Part shown: piece by piece, positions 24,623-33,790 of the stretch
Numbering within the stretch: the first letter of the stretch is position 1
Layout: each line of letters opens with the position of its first letter
Source: CAZWBR01 sp964632305
GTDB taxonomy: Bacteria; Bacteroidota; Bacteroidia; Bacteroidales; Prolixibacteraceae
Assembly (NCBI GenBank): GCA_964632305.1
Contig: CAZWBR010000021.1
Location: forward strand, 1 to 64,000
Direction: 5' to 3'
Length of the DNA: 64,000 nt
The notes under the pieces: model-generated
Seen by the model: only the letters and a program-made list of their open reading frames with translations
Database searches by the model: none
Told to the model about the DNA's origin: nothing
Translations under genes and position numbers: made by a program

Positions 24623-25411
24623 ATGGGTTTAAAACAATTCTTTACAAGTAAAATATTTCTTAAGCATATCGGGTTGGCCCTTGCAATAACCCTGGTTCTT
24701 GCGTGGTTGGCCATGCTGGTTATGTCCGTTTACACTAACCGCGGCGAGAGCTTTCCCACGCCCGATTTCTCAGGAAAAACTATTGAAGAAGCAGAAGATC
24801 TTGCCGACGATCAGGGTGTTCGGTTTCTAATCGAAGACTCGGTATACCGCAAAGATGTGAGTCCTGGAATTGTCCTGCGTCAAACACCCTTGGCTGGTCA
24901 TAAGGTAAAACCAGGCCGAAAGGTCTATCTCACCGTTTCAGCAGCTTATCCCGAGCAGGTCGAAATACCGAAGCTGACCGATGTCTCGTTGAGACAAGCC
25001 CGGGTTCTACTCGAATCGAAAGGATTTGCCATGGGCAGCGTGGAGTATCGCCCTTCGGAATTCAACGACCTTGTTCTGGATGCCAAGTATTCGGGGCAAT
25101 CGATCTTCCCGGGGAGCCGGATCGACAACGGAGCCACCATCGACCTGGTGGTTGGCCGAAATCTATCCAATAGCGAGACCCTGATTCCCGATCTTACGGG
25201 TCTTTCGCTGGAAAGTGCGACATCTGCCCTATCAGCCAAATCGTTAAATGTCGGGGTAGTGCTGTATGACCCGTCGGTTCTCACCTCCGACGATTCCCTT
25301 AAATCCAGGGTGATCAAACAATCTCCTGTGGCCGACTCTACTTCTGTAGTTTCACAGGGATCATTGGTTGATCTTTGGCTGGGATTCGAAGTTATCAATT
25401 CAGAACTATAA
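24623..25411 (+). CDS. membrane-anchored PASTA-domain protein
   Basis: A 262-residue protein with one transmembrane helix (about 16-38) and an extracytoplasmic part made of three PASTA units: about 48-113 (PDFSGKTIEEAEDLA), 118-186 (PKLTDVSLRQARVLLESKG) and 193-258 (PDLTGLSLESATSALSAKS). There is no kinase domain. PASTA units bind muropeptides in Gram-positive kinases, but the role in Bacteroidota is not known. It lies 18 bases before an RluD-type gene, followed by ddl, so a cell-wall link is plausible. Confidence 0.88.
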   Translation: MGLKQFFTSKIFLKHIGLALAITLVLAWLAMLVMSVYTNRGESFPTPDFSGKTIEEAEDLADDQGVRFLIEDSVYRKDVSPGIVLRQTPLAGHKVKPGRKVYLTVSAAYPEQVEIPKLTDVSLRQARVLLESKGFAMGSVEYRPSEFNDLVLDAKYSGQSIFPGSRIDNGATIDLVVGRNLSNSETLIPDLTGLSLESATSALSAKSLNVGVVLYDPSVLTSDDSLKSRVIKQSPVADSTSVVSQGSLVDLWLGFEVINSEL

Positions 25412-25429
25412 CCGAACCTTGTTCCTGCA

Positions 25430-26503
25430 ATGGAGAATTTTGATTCAGAAATTATTGAAGATTTTGATGACCTTGAAGACAGTGATGAGGGAAACGGGCA
25501 GTTCGAACATTTCCGCTTTATAGCAGATCCGGGGCAAAGCTTGCTGCGGGTAGATAAATTCCTCAGCAACAGAATTGAAGGCACATCCCGAAACCGCATC
25601 CAGACGGCTGCTGATGCCGGGAGCATCCTGGCCAACGGCAATCCGGTTAAATCGAATTACCGGGTAAAACCGGGTGATGAAATCACGGTGGTGATGGATT
25701 ATCCCCGCCGCGAATTAAAAATCATTCCCGAAGATATCCCTCTTACGGTCGTCTATGAGGACGATCAATTGATGGTCATCAACAAACCTCCAGGGTTGGT
25801 TGTTCATCCCGGCCACGGGAACTACAGCGGAACACTGGTCAATGCCCTGGCATTTCGCTATAAAGATCTGCCCCTGTACAACGGCAATGATCCGCGACCC
25901 GGGTTGGTTCACCGGATTGACAAAAATACTTCAGGTCTTCTGCTGGTCGCAAAAACCGAACAGGCTAAGCTTCAACTCGCCCTGCAGTTTTTTAATAAAA
26001 CCACTAAACGGAAATATCTCGCTTTGGTTTGGGGGAACCTGCAAAACGACGAAGGGACCATCGTGGGAAATATTGGACGAAGTCCTAAAGACCGTCAGGT
26101 CTTTACCGTTTTCCCCGACGGGAAAACAGGAAAGAGCGCGGTAACACATTACAAGGTGATTGAACGGTTGGGATACGTCAATTTGGTAGAGTGTGTCCTT
26201 GAAACCGGCCGCACCCATCAGATCCGGGTCCACATGAAACATATCGGTCATCCCCTGTTCAATGACGATGTATATGGCGGGGATAAAATCCTCAAAGGAA
26301 CGACCTTTTCCAAATATAAACAGTTTGTCGAGAACTGCTTTACGCTTCTCCCCCGGCAGGCCCTTCATGCAAAAACCCTGGGATTCGTTCATCCGGTTAC
26401 CCATCAGGAGATGCTGTTCGACTCTGATATTCCGGACGATATGCAGCAGGTTATTGAAAAATGGAGGAGCTATGTTGGGAACCGGACAAATGAAGAGTCC
26501 TGA
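25430..26503 (+). CDS. rluD: RluD-type 23S rRNA pseudouridine synthase
   Basis: A 357-residue enzyme. An acidic N-terminal extension of about 35 residues precedes an S4 RNA-binding domain (LLRVDKFLSNRIEGTSRN), then the RluA-family catalytic domain with the Asp of LVHRIDKNTSGLLLVAK, GLVVHPGHGNYSGTLVNAL and ETGRTHQIRVHM. It probably makes pseudouridines in helix 69 of 23S rRNA. It sits between the PASTA gene and ddl. The exact paralogue (RluC, RluD or another) cannot be fixed by sequence reading alone. Confidence 0.88.
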   Translation: MENFDSEIIEDFDDLEDSDEGNGQFEHFRFIADPGQSLLRVDKFLSNRIEGTSRNRIQTAADAGSILANGNPVKSNYRVKPGDEITVVMDYPRRELKIIPEDIPLTVVYEDDQLMVINKPPGLVVHPGHGNYSGTLVNALAFRYKDLPLYNGNDPRPGLVHRIDKNTSGLLLVAKTEQAKLQLALQFFNKTTKRKYLALVWGNLQNDEGTIVGNIGRSPKDRQVFTVFPDGKTGKSAVTHYKVIERLGYVNLVECVLETGRTHQIRVHMKHIGHPLFNDDVYGGDKILKGTTFSKYKQFVENCFTLLPRQALHAKTLGFVHPVTHQEMLFDSDIPDDMQQVIEKWRSYVGNRTNEES

Positions 26504-26606
26504 AATTTAATAATTATAGACATTAACGGTTATTTGAATCAGGAGGATAGCCTGATTGAATGACCGAAAAAAAATATGGATAATTTACAATAAACATAAC
26601 CTGATC

Positions 26607-27590
26607 ATGAAAAAAAACATAGCTATTGTTGCCGGAGGCGATTCCTCAGAATATGTCGTTTCGGTTAAGAGTGGGGCCAATGTTCTGAATGCGATAGATA
26701 ATCAGCTATTTAGCCCATGGCTGGTACGGATCCACGATGGAGAATGGGCCGTTCTGAATGGGGAATCCAAGATTGCCGATATTGACAAATCGGATTTTTC
26801 CTTCCAATGGAACGGGGAGAAAATTAAATTCGAATATGCTTACATCATCATTCACGGAACCCCGGGAGAAGACGGGATCCTGCAGGGTTATCTCGACATG
26901 CTGAGAATCCCCTATTCCTCCTGCAATGTTCAGTCGTCAGCCCTCACCTTTAATAAACACTTCTGCAACAACTATCTGCGGAGCTTCGGAATTCCAATGG
27001 CAAAATCTGTAAGGATCATCTCCGGGGAATCCTTCGATCCTATCCGAATTGTCGAAGAACTGGGATTACCCCTTTTCGTTAAGCCCAGCGCGGGAGGATC
27101 CAGTTTTGGGGTAACGAAGGTAAAGAAAGTAGAAGAACTGGCTGATGCCGTGGCCCACGCCTTGAACGAAAGTCCCGAGGCACTGGTCGAGCAATTCATT
27201 GAAGGGAAAGAATTCACCAATGGGATTGTTAAGATCGGCGACCAAAAGATCGTTTTCCCTGTTACTGAGGTTGTGCCTAAGAATGAATTTTTCAATTACG
27301 AGTCAAAATATGTACCGGGGATGGCTGATGAGATCACACCTGCGAGGATCTCAGAGGAAATGACCCGGAAAGTTCAGGCCTTAACTGCAAGAATATATGA
27401 CCTTTGCAGTTGTAATGGCATCGTCAGAGTCGACTATATCCTGAAAGAAGATACTTTCTATTTTCTCGAAGTGAATACCGTTCCCGGGATGACAGCCACC
27501 AGCTTTATACCGCAACAGGTGAAGGCGATGGGATTAGACCTGACTGATCTGTTAACCCGAATCATTCAGGACGGATTGACCCAAAAATGA
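26607..27590 (+). CDS. ddl: D-alanine--D-alanine ligase
   Basis: A 327-residue ATP-grasp ligase from ATG 26607; the in-frame codons from 26556 are not supported by family length. Motifs: IAIVAGGDSSEYVVSVKSG, HGTPGEDGILQGYLDMLRIP, LFVKPSAGGSSFGVTKV, ALVEQFIEGKEFT, GIVRVDYIL and FLEVNTVPGMTATSFIPQQ. It makes the D-Ala-D-Ala dipeptide for peptidoglycan in the cytoplasm. It has a Glu-Tyr-Val at the first substrate loop rather than the common E.xxSLxSG form, but the other sites are normal. Confidence 0.93.
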   Translation: MKKNIAIVAGGDSSEYVVSVKSGANVLNAIDNQLFSPWLVRIHDGEWAVLNGESKIADIDKSDFSFQWNGEKIKFEYAYIIIHGTPGEDGILQGYLDMLRIPYSSCNVQSSALTFNKHFCNNYLRSFGIPMAKSVRIISGESFDPIRIVEELGLPLFVKPSAGGSSFGVTKVKKVEELADAVAHALNESPEALVEQFIEGKEFTNGIVKIGDQKIVFPVTEVVPKNEFFNYESKYVPGMADEITPARISEEMTRKVQALTARIYDLCSCNGIVRVDYILKEDTFYFLEVNTVPGMTATSFIPQQVKAMGLDLTDLLTRIIQDGLTQK

Positions 27591-27698
27591 TTTTTATTCA
27601 CAATTTTTGTTCATAATCGGGGTATTAACATCTAAGTATCTGTAAGATTGAGCAATAATCTGTTGGTTTCTTAAAATACAATTTGTGGCAAGGATTGT

Positions 27699-27706
27699 TA
27701 ATTTTG
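27699..27706 (+). promoter_or_regulatory. predicted -7 element of dnaB
   Basis: TAATTTTG matches TAnnTTTG, 46 bases before the start codon. The -33 part is not clear. Confidence 0.45.
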
Positions 27707-27752
27707 GATCTCAACTTTTATCGCTAAATCCTGTTTGAAATTTGAAATAATT

Positions 27753-29312
27753 ATGGCTGAACAATCCAATAATTCCCGTACGCGCAACAAACCCAAAGCC
27801 ACCATTGAGCAGTTGAATGCCTATTACGGGAAGATCCCGCCTCAAGCCCCCGAAGTGGAAGAGGCTGTTTTGGGTGCTTTGATGCTCGAAAAAGATGCGT
27901 ATCATTCTGTTTCTGCATTATTGAAACCTGAAAGCTTCTATAAAGAGGAACACAAGAAAATCTTTAGCGCCATTCAATACCTCGCCTCCAAAGAGAAACC
28001 AATCGACTTGCTGGTGGTAACCCAGGAATTGAAAAACCGGAATGAACTGGAAGAGATCGGCGGCCCTCTATACATTACCCAATTAACCAGCCGCGTCGCC
28101 TCGGCAGCTCATATCGAATTTCATGCGAGGATCATCGCCCAAAAATATATACAGCGTGAATTGATCCTGATCGCTTCTGAAATTCAGACCAAGTCGTACG
28201 ACGATACGATGGAACTGAACGACCTGATCGATTTCGCCGAAGCTTCTCTGTTTAAAGTTACTGAAGGCAATATCTCGAAAGAGTCCCAACCAATCAAACC
28301 GCTCCTCGAACAGGCTATTGAACAGATTGAACTTAACTCCAAAAAAGCTGATGGCCTAAGCGGAATTCCATCCGGGTTCACCCGTCTGGACAAAATAACT
28401 TCAGGCTGGCAGAATACCGACCTCGTGATTGTGGCTGCCCGTCCTGCAATGGGTAAAACAGCTTTCGTCCTCTCGATGGCCAGGAATATGGCAGTCGCGT
28501 ACAAAGTCCCCGTAGCGGTCTTCTCGCTTGAGATGTCTTCACTTCAGTTGGTCAATCGTTTGATAGCTTCCGAAACAGAACTGGGTTCCGAAAAAATCAA
28601 AACCGGTAAGCTGGAGGGTTGGGAATGGGAGGTATTTAATCGCAAACTGAAAAACCTCGAAGATGCCCCTCTCTTTATTGACGACACCCCGGCGCTTTCA
28701 GTCTTCGAATTCAGGGCTAAATGTCGAAGACTAAAAATGCAGCACGATATCGGGATTATCATCGTCGACTACCTGCAGTTGATGACTGCTGGCGGAGATA
28801 ATCGCGGGAGTCGTGAACAGGAGGTCAGTACCATCTCTCGAAACCTGAAAGCTATCGCTAAAGAAATCAATGTTCCGATCATCGCCTTATCGCAGTTGAA
28901 CCGGTCGGTTGAATCGCGCGACGGGAAACGCCCCCAGCTCTCCGACCTTCGTGAATCGGGTGCTATTGAACAGGATGCCGATATGGTCGTCTTTATCCAC
29001 CGTCCCGAGTATTACGGCATAACCCAGGATGCCGATGGAAACTCCCTCCTTGGTATCGCTGAGATTATTATTGCCAAGCATCGTAATGGTGCGGTGGGCG
29101 ATGTTCAACTGGCCTTTAAGGGCGCGTTGGCTCGCTTCTCCGACATCCAGGAATCCTCCGATGGCACCATGCCCGACGATTTTTCCGACGCCCCAAAACA
29201 GGCGGTCTTTCACTCGAAAATGAACAATGAATTTGAAACTGCTGATTCAGGATTTGGGAAATCCAATTTCAGTTTTCCGGGGAATAACCTGCTGGACGAT
29301 TCCCCTTTCTGA
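27753..29312 (+). CDS. dnaB: replicative DNA helicase DnaB
   Basis: A 519-residue hexameric helicase from ATG 27753; the TTG at 27735 is rejected. The N-terminal domain (about 20-125) has PPQAPEVEEAVLGALMLE. The RecA-type C-terminal domain has Walker A ARPAMGKTAF, VFSLEMSSLQLVNRL, Walker B IIIVDYLQLM, SQLNRSVESR, LSDLRESGAIEQDAD and KHRNGAVGDV. It unwinds DNA at the replication fork and works with primase. It has its own promoter and ends at a strong terminator. Confidence 0.96.
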   Translation: MAEQSNNSRTRNKPKATIEQLNAYYGKIPPQAPEVEEAVLGALMLEKDAYHSVSALLKPESFYKEEHKKIFSAIQYLASKEKPIDLLVVTQELKNRNELEEIGGPLYITQLTSRVASAAHIEFHARIIAQKYIQRELILIASEIQTKSYDDTMELNDLIDFAEASLFKVTEGNISKESQPIKPLLEQAIEQIELNSKKADGLSGIPSGFTRLDKITSGWQNTDLVIVAARPAMGKTAFVLSMARNMAVAYKVPVAVFSLEMSSLQLVNRLIASETELGSEKIKTGKLEGWEWEVFNRKLKNLEDAPLFIDDTPALSVFEFRAKCRRLKMQHDIGIIIVDYLQLMTAGGDNRGSREQEVSTISRNLKAIAKEINVPIIALSQLNRSVESRDGKRPQLSDLRESGAIEQDADMVVFIHRPEYYGITQDADGNSLLGIAEIIIAKHRNGAVGDVQLAFKGALARFSDIQESSDGTMPDDFSDAPKQAVFHSKMNNEFETADSGFGKSNFSFPGNNLLDDSPF

Positions 29313-29328
29313 TAACAGTGAAATATTA

Positions 29329-29374
29329 AAAGAAGAACAACTGCCCAGGAATACGTGGGCAGTTGTTCTTCTTT
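29329..29374. terminator. strong bidirectional terminator between dnaB and a DUF1080 gene
   Basis: A perfect 19-base-pair stem (29329-29347 with 29356-29374) around an 8-base loop, A-rich on the left and T-rich on the right, serving the two convergent genes. Confidence 0.88.
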
Positions 29375-29398
29375 AATCCATATCAGGTAAAGGCAATA

Positions 29399-30208
29399 TC
29401 AGAGAGGACGAACTTTTATGTTGCGAAACCAGACATCGTTACCGCGGTCCTGAAGAACAATAATCCCTTCCTTTGGAACATTCGCCCAATCAGAATTCAA
29501 CCCCGGGAATTTCGAGTCTTTTACAAGCTCATTCCATTCAGGTGTCCATAAGTGATATTCTACGATTATCTCGCCATTCTGTTTGTGAACAACATTCCCC
29601 TTATAACAGATTATTTCTGCACTATTCCATTCACCAGCCGGTTTTGCATTCTGCGGTTTAGCCGGAATCAGGTCATACAGCGAACCGGCTTTCCGGTTAC
29701 CATCCTTTCCCAACATAGCATCCGGATTATTATCGTTGTCCAGAATCTGCATCTCAGGAGCCGTTTTGTAAATAGGCCACCCTTCTACTTCCTTTCCCAA
29801 ATAGAAAACACCTGAGTTGCCTCCCTTGGAAATTTTCCATTCCATTTTCAGGTGGAAATCCGAGAATACTTGCTTGTCATAAAGAATATCACCACCATCA
29901 ACAACTCCGGCTTCACCATTTCCTGTTCCCTGGCATTTCAAAGTCCCTTCTTCAATAATCCAGGTTGACGGGAAAGATGTTTTGTTGATCCCCCTCCAAC
30001 CATCCGGAGTTTTCCCGTCAAACATCAGGATCCACCCTTCTACATTCTCTTGATCGGTCAATTCATTCATCAGACCGGCCTCAGCAACAGCGTTTTTTAA
30101 ACTATCCTGACCATCCGTTTTATCCTCCTTGGCAGATTTCCCGGACGGGGTATTGCAACCGGTACATAAAAAGACTAACGATATTAAAACAAATATTGAA
30201 TTTCTCAT
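29399..30208 (-). CDS. DUF1080 (3-keto-disaccharide hydrolase-like) lipoprotein
   Basis: A 269-residue lipoprotein: MRNSIFVLISLVFLCTGC ends in the lipobox Cys at residue 18. After an acidic linker, residues 55-269 form a DUF1080 jellyroll with WILMFDGKTPDGWRG, FHLKMEWKISKGGNSGVFYL, APEMQILDNDNNPDA, GEWNSAEIICYKGNVVHKQN and a C-terminal VWFRNIKVRPL. Members act on 3-keto-glycosides or bind glycans in the periplasm. It stands alone here, so the substrate is unknown. Confidence 0.87.
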   Translation of the reverse strand: MRNSIFVLISLVFLCTGCNTPSGKSAKEDKTDGQDSLKNAVAEAGLMNELTDQENVEGWILMFDGKTPDGWRGINKTSFPSTWIIEEGTLKCQGTGNGEAGVVDGGDILYDKQVFSDFHLKMEWKISKGGNSGVFYLGKEVEGWPIYKTAPEMQILDNDNNPDAMLGKDGNRKAGSLYDLIPAKPQNAKPAGEWNSAEIICYKGNVVHKQNGEIIVEYHLWTPEWNELVKDSKFPGLNSDWANVPKEGIIVLQDRGNDVWFRNIKVRPL

Positions 30209-30403
30209 TGATAATTTCTCATATATGTTAACTGACAGCTTTCTTCCTTGCTAAAATACAAATTTTAAAATCAAACAGGTTATTTTCATCTCGCTTCCTC
30301 ATTTTATTCGCGGACAATAAAACGCCCCTATCATTCATAAATGCATGATCCGGCAACTCAAAAAAACATGACTCAAGCTCTCTTAAATAAATTACGCAAT
30401 GAC

Positions 30404-30434
30404 TTGGTATCGGGGAATTATCGTATTATTTTTG
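30404..30434 (+). promoter_or_regulatory. predicted pfkA promoter
   Basis: TTG at 30404-30406 and TATTTTTG at 30427-30434 are 20 bases apart, a good Bacteroidota promoter, 52 bases before the pfkA start. The rest of 30209-30486 holds nothing else that could be supported. Confidence 0.65.
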
Positions 30435-30486
30435 TATAATCGTTTAAATAATATCCCTAAATTCAGGATCCTAAAATTTCAACATT

Positions 30487-31509
30487 ATGGCCAAAAAAAT
30501 CGGAATCCTTACTGCCGGAGGCGATTGTCCGGGGTTGAATGCAGCAATACGAGGAGTCGGGAAGACGGCAATCGTTAAACATGGGATGGCTGTAATTGGT
30601 TTTACCGCTGGATACAGCGGACTGATCCGAAAAGAGTATGTCGAACTGGACGAGGCTAAACTCTCCGGCATCCTCACCGTCGGCGGAACCATCCTTGGCA
30701 CATCGCGCGAAAAACCCTTTAAAATAGAAAAAGGTGAAGAGTTTAATGATAAACCTGAGCTGATCAGGAAAAACTACAAGGAACTGGGGCTCGATTGTGT
30801 CGTTTGCATCGGTGGCAACGGGACCATGAAAACAGCCTATCTGCTTCAAAAAGAAGGGATCAACGTGGTTGGCATCCCCAAAACGATCGACAACGACGTT
30901 TATGGGACCGAGATCACCTTCGGGTTCGACTCCGCTGTTTCCATTGCGACGGACGCGATCGACCGGCTACACACCACGGCTAACTCTCATCAGCGGGCCA
31001 TGGTTATCGAAGTCATGGGACACCACGCCGGATGGATTGCCCTCTATGCAGGCATGGCCGGTGGTGGGGACATTATCCTAATCCCCGAAATCAATTATAA
31101 CATCGAAGAGGTTTGCCACTCCATCGAAAAACGCTTTTCAAAAGGTAAACCCTATTCAATCGTCGTGGTCGCCGAAGGCATCGAAAAACCTTCTGACAAA
31201 TCAGCCGGTGCCTATATCGCCGAACAAATTCAAAAACGCACCGGCATCGAGACCCGCGAGACCCGACTGGGTTATATCCAGCGTGGCGGAAGCCCCTCCG
31301 CGATGGACCGTATTCTGGCTACCCGCTATGGCGCCTTCGCGGCGGAGATCATCGCGGCCGAAAACTACGGACAAATGGTCGCCATTCACGGGGGAGTTCT
31401 TGAAGCAGTGCCCCTTGCCGAAGTGGGAGGAAAGTTGAGCCTCGTCTCCCCAAATAATCCTCTTATCGGCAAAGCACGAAACATGGGGGTTTTGTTCGGG
31501 GATGAATAG
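30487..31509 (+). CDS. pfkA: 6-phosphofructokinase
   Basis: A 340-residue phosphofructokinase with GILTAGGDCPGLNAAIRG, GGTILGTSREKPF, GGNGT at 109-113, PKTIDND at 131-137, HQRAMVIEVMGHHAGWIAL and GYIQRGGSPSAMDR. It phosphorylates fructose 6-phosphate in glycolysis. Gly at the second-last position of GGNGT is the ATP-type residue, but Lys in PKTIDND is typical of pyrophosphate-dependent and mixed-type (group III) enzymes, so the phosphate donor is not certain. It is monocistronic with its own promoter. Confidence 0.92.
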   Translation: MAKKIGILTAGGDCPGLNAAIRGVGKTAIVKHGMAVIGFTAGYSGLIRKEYVELDEAKLSGILTVGGTILGTSREKPFKIEKGEEFNDKPELIRKNYKELGLDCVVCIGGNGTMKTAYLLQKEGINVVGIPKTIDNDVYGTEITFGFDSAVSIATDAIDRLHTTANSHQRAMVIEVMGHHAGWIALYAGMAGGGDIILIPEINYNIEEVCHSIEKRFSKGKPYSIVVVAEGIEKPSDKSAGAYIAEQIQKRTGIETRETRLGYIQRGGSPSAMDRILATRYGAFAAEIIAAENYGQMVAIHGGVLEAVPLAEVGGKLSLVSPNNPLIGKARNMGVLFGDE

Positions 31510-31592
31510 AAATGCAGTCCCGATTGAGACTAAATCACTCTTTAACCTTGATTATCAACCTCAGGATCATTATCTTTTTCGTCACGCGAGTA

Positions 31593-31621
31593 TTGAACAG
31601 GTTAATTTTTTTTTAGCTTTG
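31593..31621 (+). promoter_or_regulatory. predicted promoter of the DUF1573 gene
   Basis: TTG at 31593-31595 and TAGCTTTG at 31614-31621 are 18 bases apart. This leaves a leader of about 75 bases before the ATG at 31706. Confidence 0.5.
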
Positions 31622-31705
31622 TATCTCTTTACAGAAATAACCAACCATTTTGCCTGGAATATTTCTGTTAAATCTGGTTATGTAAATAATTAAATTATAA
31701 AAGAA

Positions 31706-32797
31706 ATGAAAAAAGCACTCATTCTTCTGACAGCTTTTATATTCATCTTTAGCGGATTAAACACATACGCCCAATCGTTGGCCGATGTCGCTTTCGAAAA
31801 AATGGACTACGATTTCGGTAAGATCAAGGAAGAAGCAGGACCTGCCAATTACAGCTTCAAATTCACCAACACCGGGAAAGTCCCCTTGGTCATTTCCGCA
31901 GTTAATGCCTCCTGTGGATGTACCACCCCCGAGTGGAGTAAAGAACCTGTACTTCCCGGCAAATCCGGCTTTGTAAAAGTTGCCTACAATCCGTTGAACC
32001 GGCCCGGCAGCTTTTCTAAAACCATTACTGTTGTGGCTAATATCCCCAATGGATCGAAGGTTTTAAAAATCTCCGGCGATGTTATCCCGAAGGTTCTCAC
32101 CATCGAGGAACAGTTCCCCACCGACCTGAGTAAGATAAGAATGGTAACCAACCACTTATCATTCGTTAAAATCAAAAATACGGAAGTCAAAACCGACAGC
32201 CTTCAGTTTTACAATCCGGGAACTCAACCGGTCAAGATCAGTTTCAAAAGCTTACCCCCTTTCCTGAAGGCAAAAGCGGTCCCCGAAACCATTCAGCCCA
32301 AACAAAAAGGCTATTTCGTGGTAAGCTACGATGCGACAAAAGTTAAGGAGTACGGTTTCCTGATGAATAGGATCTATCTGGTCTTCGATGGTGCCGAAAA
32401 TTACAATCAGGCTTTCAGCGTCAGCGCCACCATCGAGGAGGATTTCTCCAAATTATCCCAACAGCAGTTGGCCAATGCTCCAAAGATCGATTTCGACACC
32501 CGCGTATTCCAATTTGGCGATATCGTTGAAGGAGCCAAAGCTGAACATACTTTCAGCATTATCAATAAGGGCAAAAGCGACCTGCTGATCCGTAGCGTGA
32601 AATCATCCTGCGGATGTACTGCAGCCAATCCAGCCTCCATGGTGATTAAACCAGGTGAAAGCACGAATATGAAAACAGTATTTGACTCCCAGGGAAAAAC
32701 CGGAATGCAAAATAAAACGGTCACCATCATTAGTAATGACCCCGCCAATGCAACAACCATTCTGAGAATTACCGGTACCGTAAAAAAAGCCCAGTAA
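31706..32797 (+). CDS. secreted DUF1573 protein
   Basis: A 363-residue protein with a signal peptide (cleavage near residue 22, after NTYAQ). It holds two clear DUF1573 immunoglobulin-like units, each with a CGCT signature: ASCGCTTPEW at about 68-77 and SSCGCTAANP near 310-319, plus a middle unit without Cys. These are ASH/MSP-like beta-sandwich domains, common in Bacteroidota envelopes, with unknown partners. It is followed by a terminator. Confidence 0.88.
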   Translation: MKKALILLTAFIFIFSGLNTYAQSLADVAFEKMDYDFGKIKEEAGPANYSFKFTNTGKVPLVISAVNASCGCTTPEWSKEPVLPGKSGFVKVAYNPLNRPGSFSKTITVVANIPNGSKVLKISGDVIPKVLTIEEQFPTDLSKIRMVTNHLSFVKIKNTEVKTDSLQFYNPGTQPVKISFKSLPPFLKAKAVPETIQPKQKGYFVVSYDATKVKEYGFLMNRIYLVFDGAENYNQAFSVSATIEEDFSKLSQQQLANAPKIDFDTRVFQFGDIVEGAKAEHTFSIINKGKSDLLIRSVKSSCGCTAANPASMVIKPGESTNMKTVFDSQGKTGMQNKTVTIISNDPANATTILRITGTVKKAQ

Positions 32798-32812
32798 TCC
32801 ATTCATACTATA

Positions 32813-32848
32813 ATGAGAAAAGCCTCCCAACCGGGAGGCTTTTCTCAT
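32813..32848. terminator. bidirectional terminator
   Basis: ATGAGAAAAGCCTCCC and its complement form a perfect 16-base-pair stem with a 4-base loop AACC, followed by TTTATT. It separates two convergent genes. Confidence 0.88.
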
Positions 32849-32881
32849 TTATTCAATTCAATAAAGACAGAAAACTTAAAT

Positions 32882-33226
32882 CTACTGCTCCTGTCGCCCT
32901 TTTTTAGTTAATTCCAGCAACTTACCAAACTGGGTTAATAGGACAACCGAAAAAAGCAGTTGAGCAATAAGGACCACCCGGTGGGTGGGCCATCCAAAAA
33001 CCGTCCAGTCCATCCGTTCGAGTAGAGCACTCAGGAACAGCCCAAATAAAGTACCAATAAAAAAGAAAAACCACGACAACTTCAAATTCCGCCAAAACGA
33101 TTGCGAACGTTCACCCTCACGCTGAATCCGTTCCATCAGTTTATCTTCAAAATCAGTAAAAGGCATCCTGTTCCCTGATTTACTCATCAGTTCACCGACA
33201 ATTTGATTCTCCTTTTCGCTATTCAT
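32882..33226 (-). CDS. small membrane protein coupled to an ECF sigma factor
   Basis: A 114-residue protein with a cytoplasmic N-terminal 45 residues (MPFTDFEDKLMERI) and two transmembrane helices (about 49-67 and 79-100). Its ATG overlaps the sigma-factor stop by 4 bases, which indicates translational coupling. The layout is what is seen for small anti-sigma or sigma-partner proteins, although there is no zinc-binding anti-sigma motif. It could sequester the sigma factor at the membrane; this is inference from context. Confidence 0.75.
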   Translation of the reverse strand: MNSEKENQIVGELMSKSGNRMPFTDFEDKLMERIQREGERSQSFWRNLKLSWFFFFIGTLFGLFLSALLERMDWTVFGWPTHRVVLIAQLLFSVVLLTQFGKLLELTKKGRQEQ

Positions 33227-33783
33227 TTTGTCATAATTTTATACTCTCTTTCCATTAGGACATTCACTTCTGCCAATAGATGCTTCCGGCCACGGTGCAG
33301 CAATACTTTCACATTCGACTGCGACCATCCGGTCAGATTGGTAATCTCCTCCAGATTATTGCTCTCCAGGTAAAATAACTGTAAGATCAAGCTCTCTTTG
33401 GGAGCAATCTTTTTCAGCGACTCGGTCACCACCATTTTCTGCTCCTCGGCATTCAGCCCCCTGAAAGTATCCGTGATCTCCTCAACATCGGGAAGCTCCT
33501 GCACCGAAGGCAGGACGATCTCCCGTCTCTTCTTCTCCTGCCGCTTAAAGGCTTCATTAATCACGATCCGGTAAAACCATGTCTTGAAATTCGAATCACC
33601 CCTAAAGGATTTTAAATGCTGAAAAGCCTTGATAAAGGCCTCCTGCACCACCTCCTCGGCTTCGAATTCATCCTTAACAATGGCAACAGCCACAGAAAAT
33701 GCCGGATCCTTATACTTTCGGATAAGAAACCTGAAATCTTCTGTGCTGCCGTTCAAAACATTATTGATATAAACCGAATCCAT
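33223..33783 (-). CDS. ECF-type RNA polymerase sigma factor
   Basis: A 186-residue sigma factor. Region 2 has FRFLIRKYKDPAFSVAVAIV, EFEAEEVVQEAFIKAF and FKTWFYRIVINEAF; region 4 has APKESLILQLFYLESNNLEE and WSQSNVKVLLHRGRKHLL. It is the middle gene of a three-gene reverse-strand unit: a DUF6249-like membrane protein 7 bases upstream and a small membrane protein overlapping at the end. An envelope-signal role is likely but not shown. Confidence 0.92.
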   Translation of the reverse strand: MDSVYINNVLNGSTEDFRFLIRKYKDPAFSVAVAIVKDEFEAEEVVQEAFIKAFQHLKSFRGDSNFKTWFYRIVINEAFKRQEKKRREIVLPSVQELPDVEEITDTFRGLNAEEQKMVVTESLKKIAPKESLILQLFYLESNNLEEITNLTGWSQSNVKVLLHRGRKHLLAEVNVLMEREYKIMTK

Positions 33784-33790
33784 CCAATCG

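Noticed and set aside
31502..31693. 63-codon frame after pfkA
   Set aside because: It contains the predicted promoter of the DUF1573 gene and has no recognisable protein pattern.
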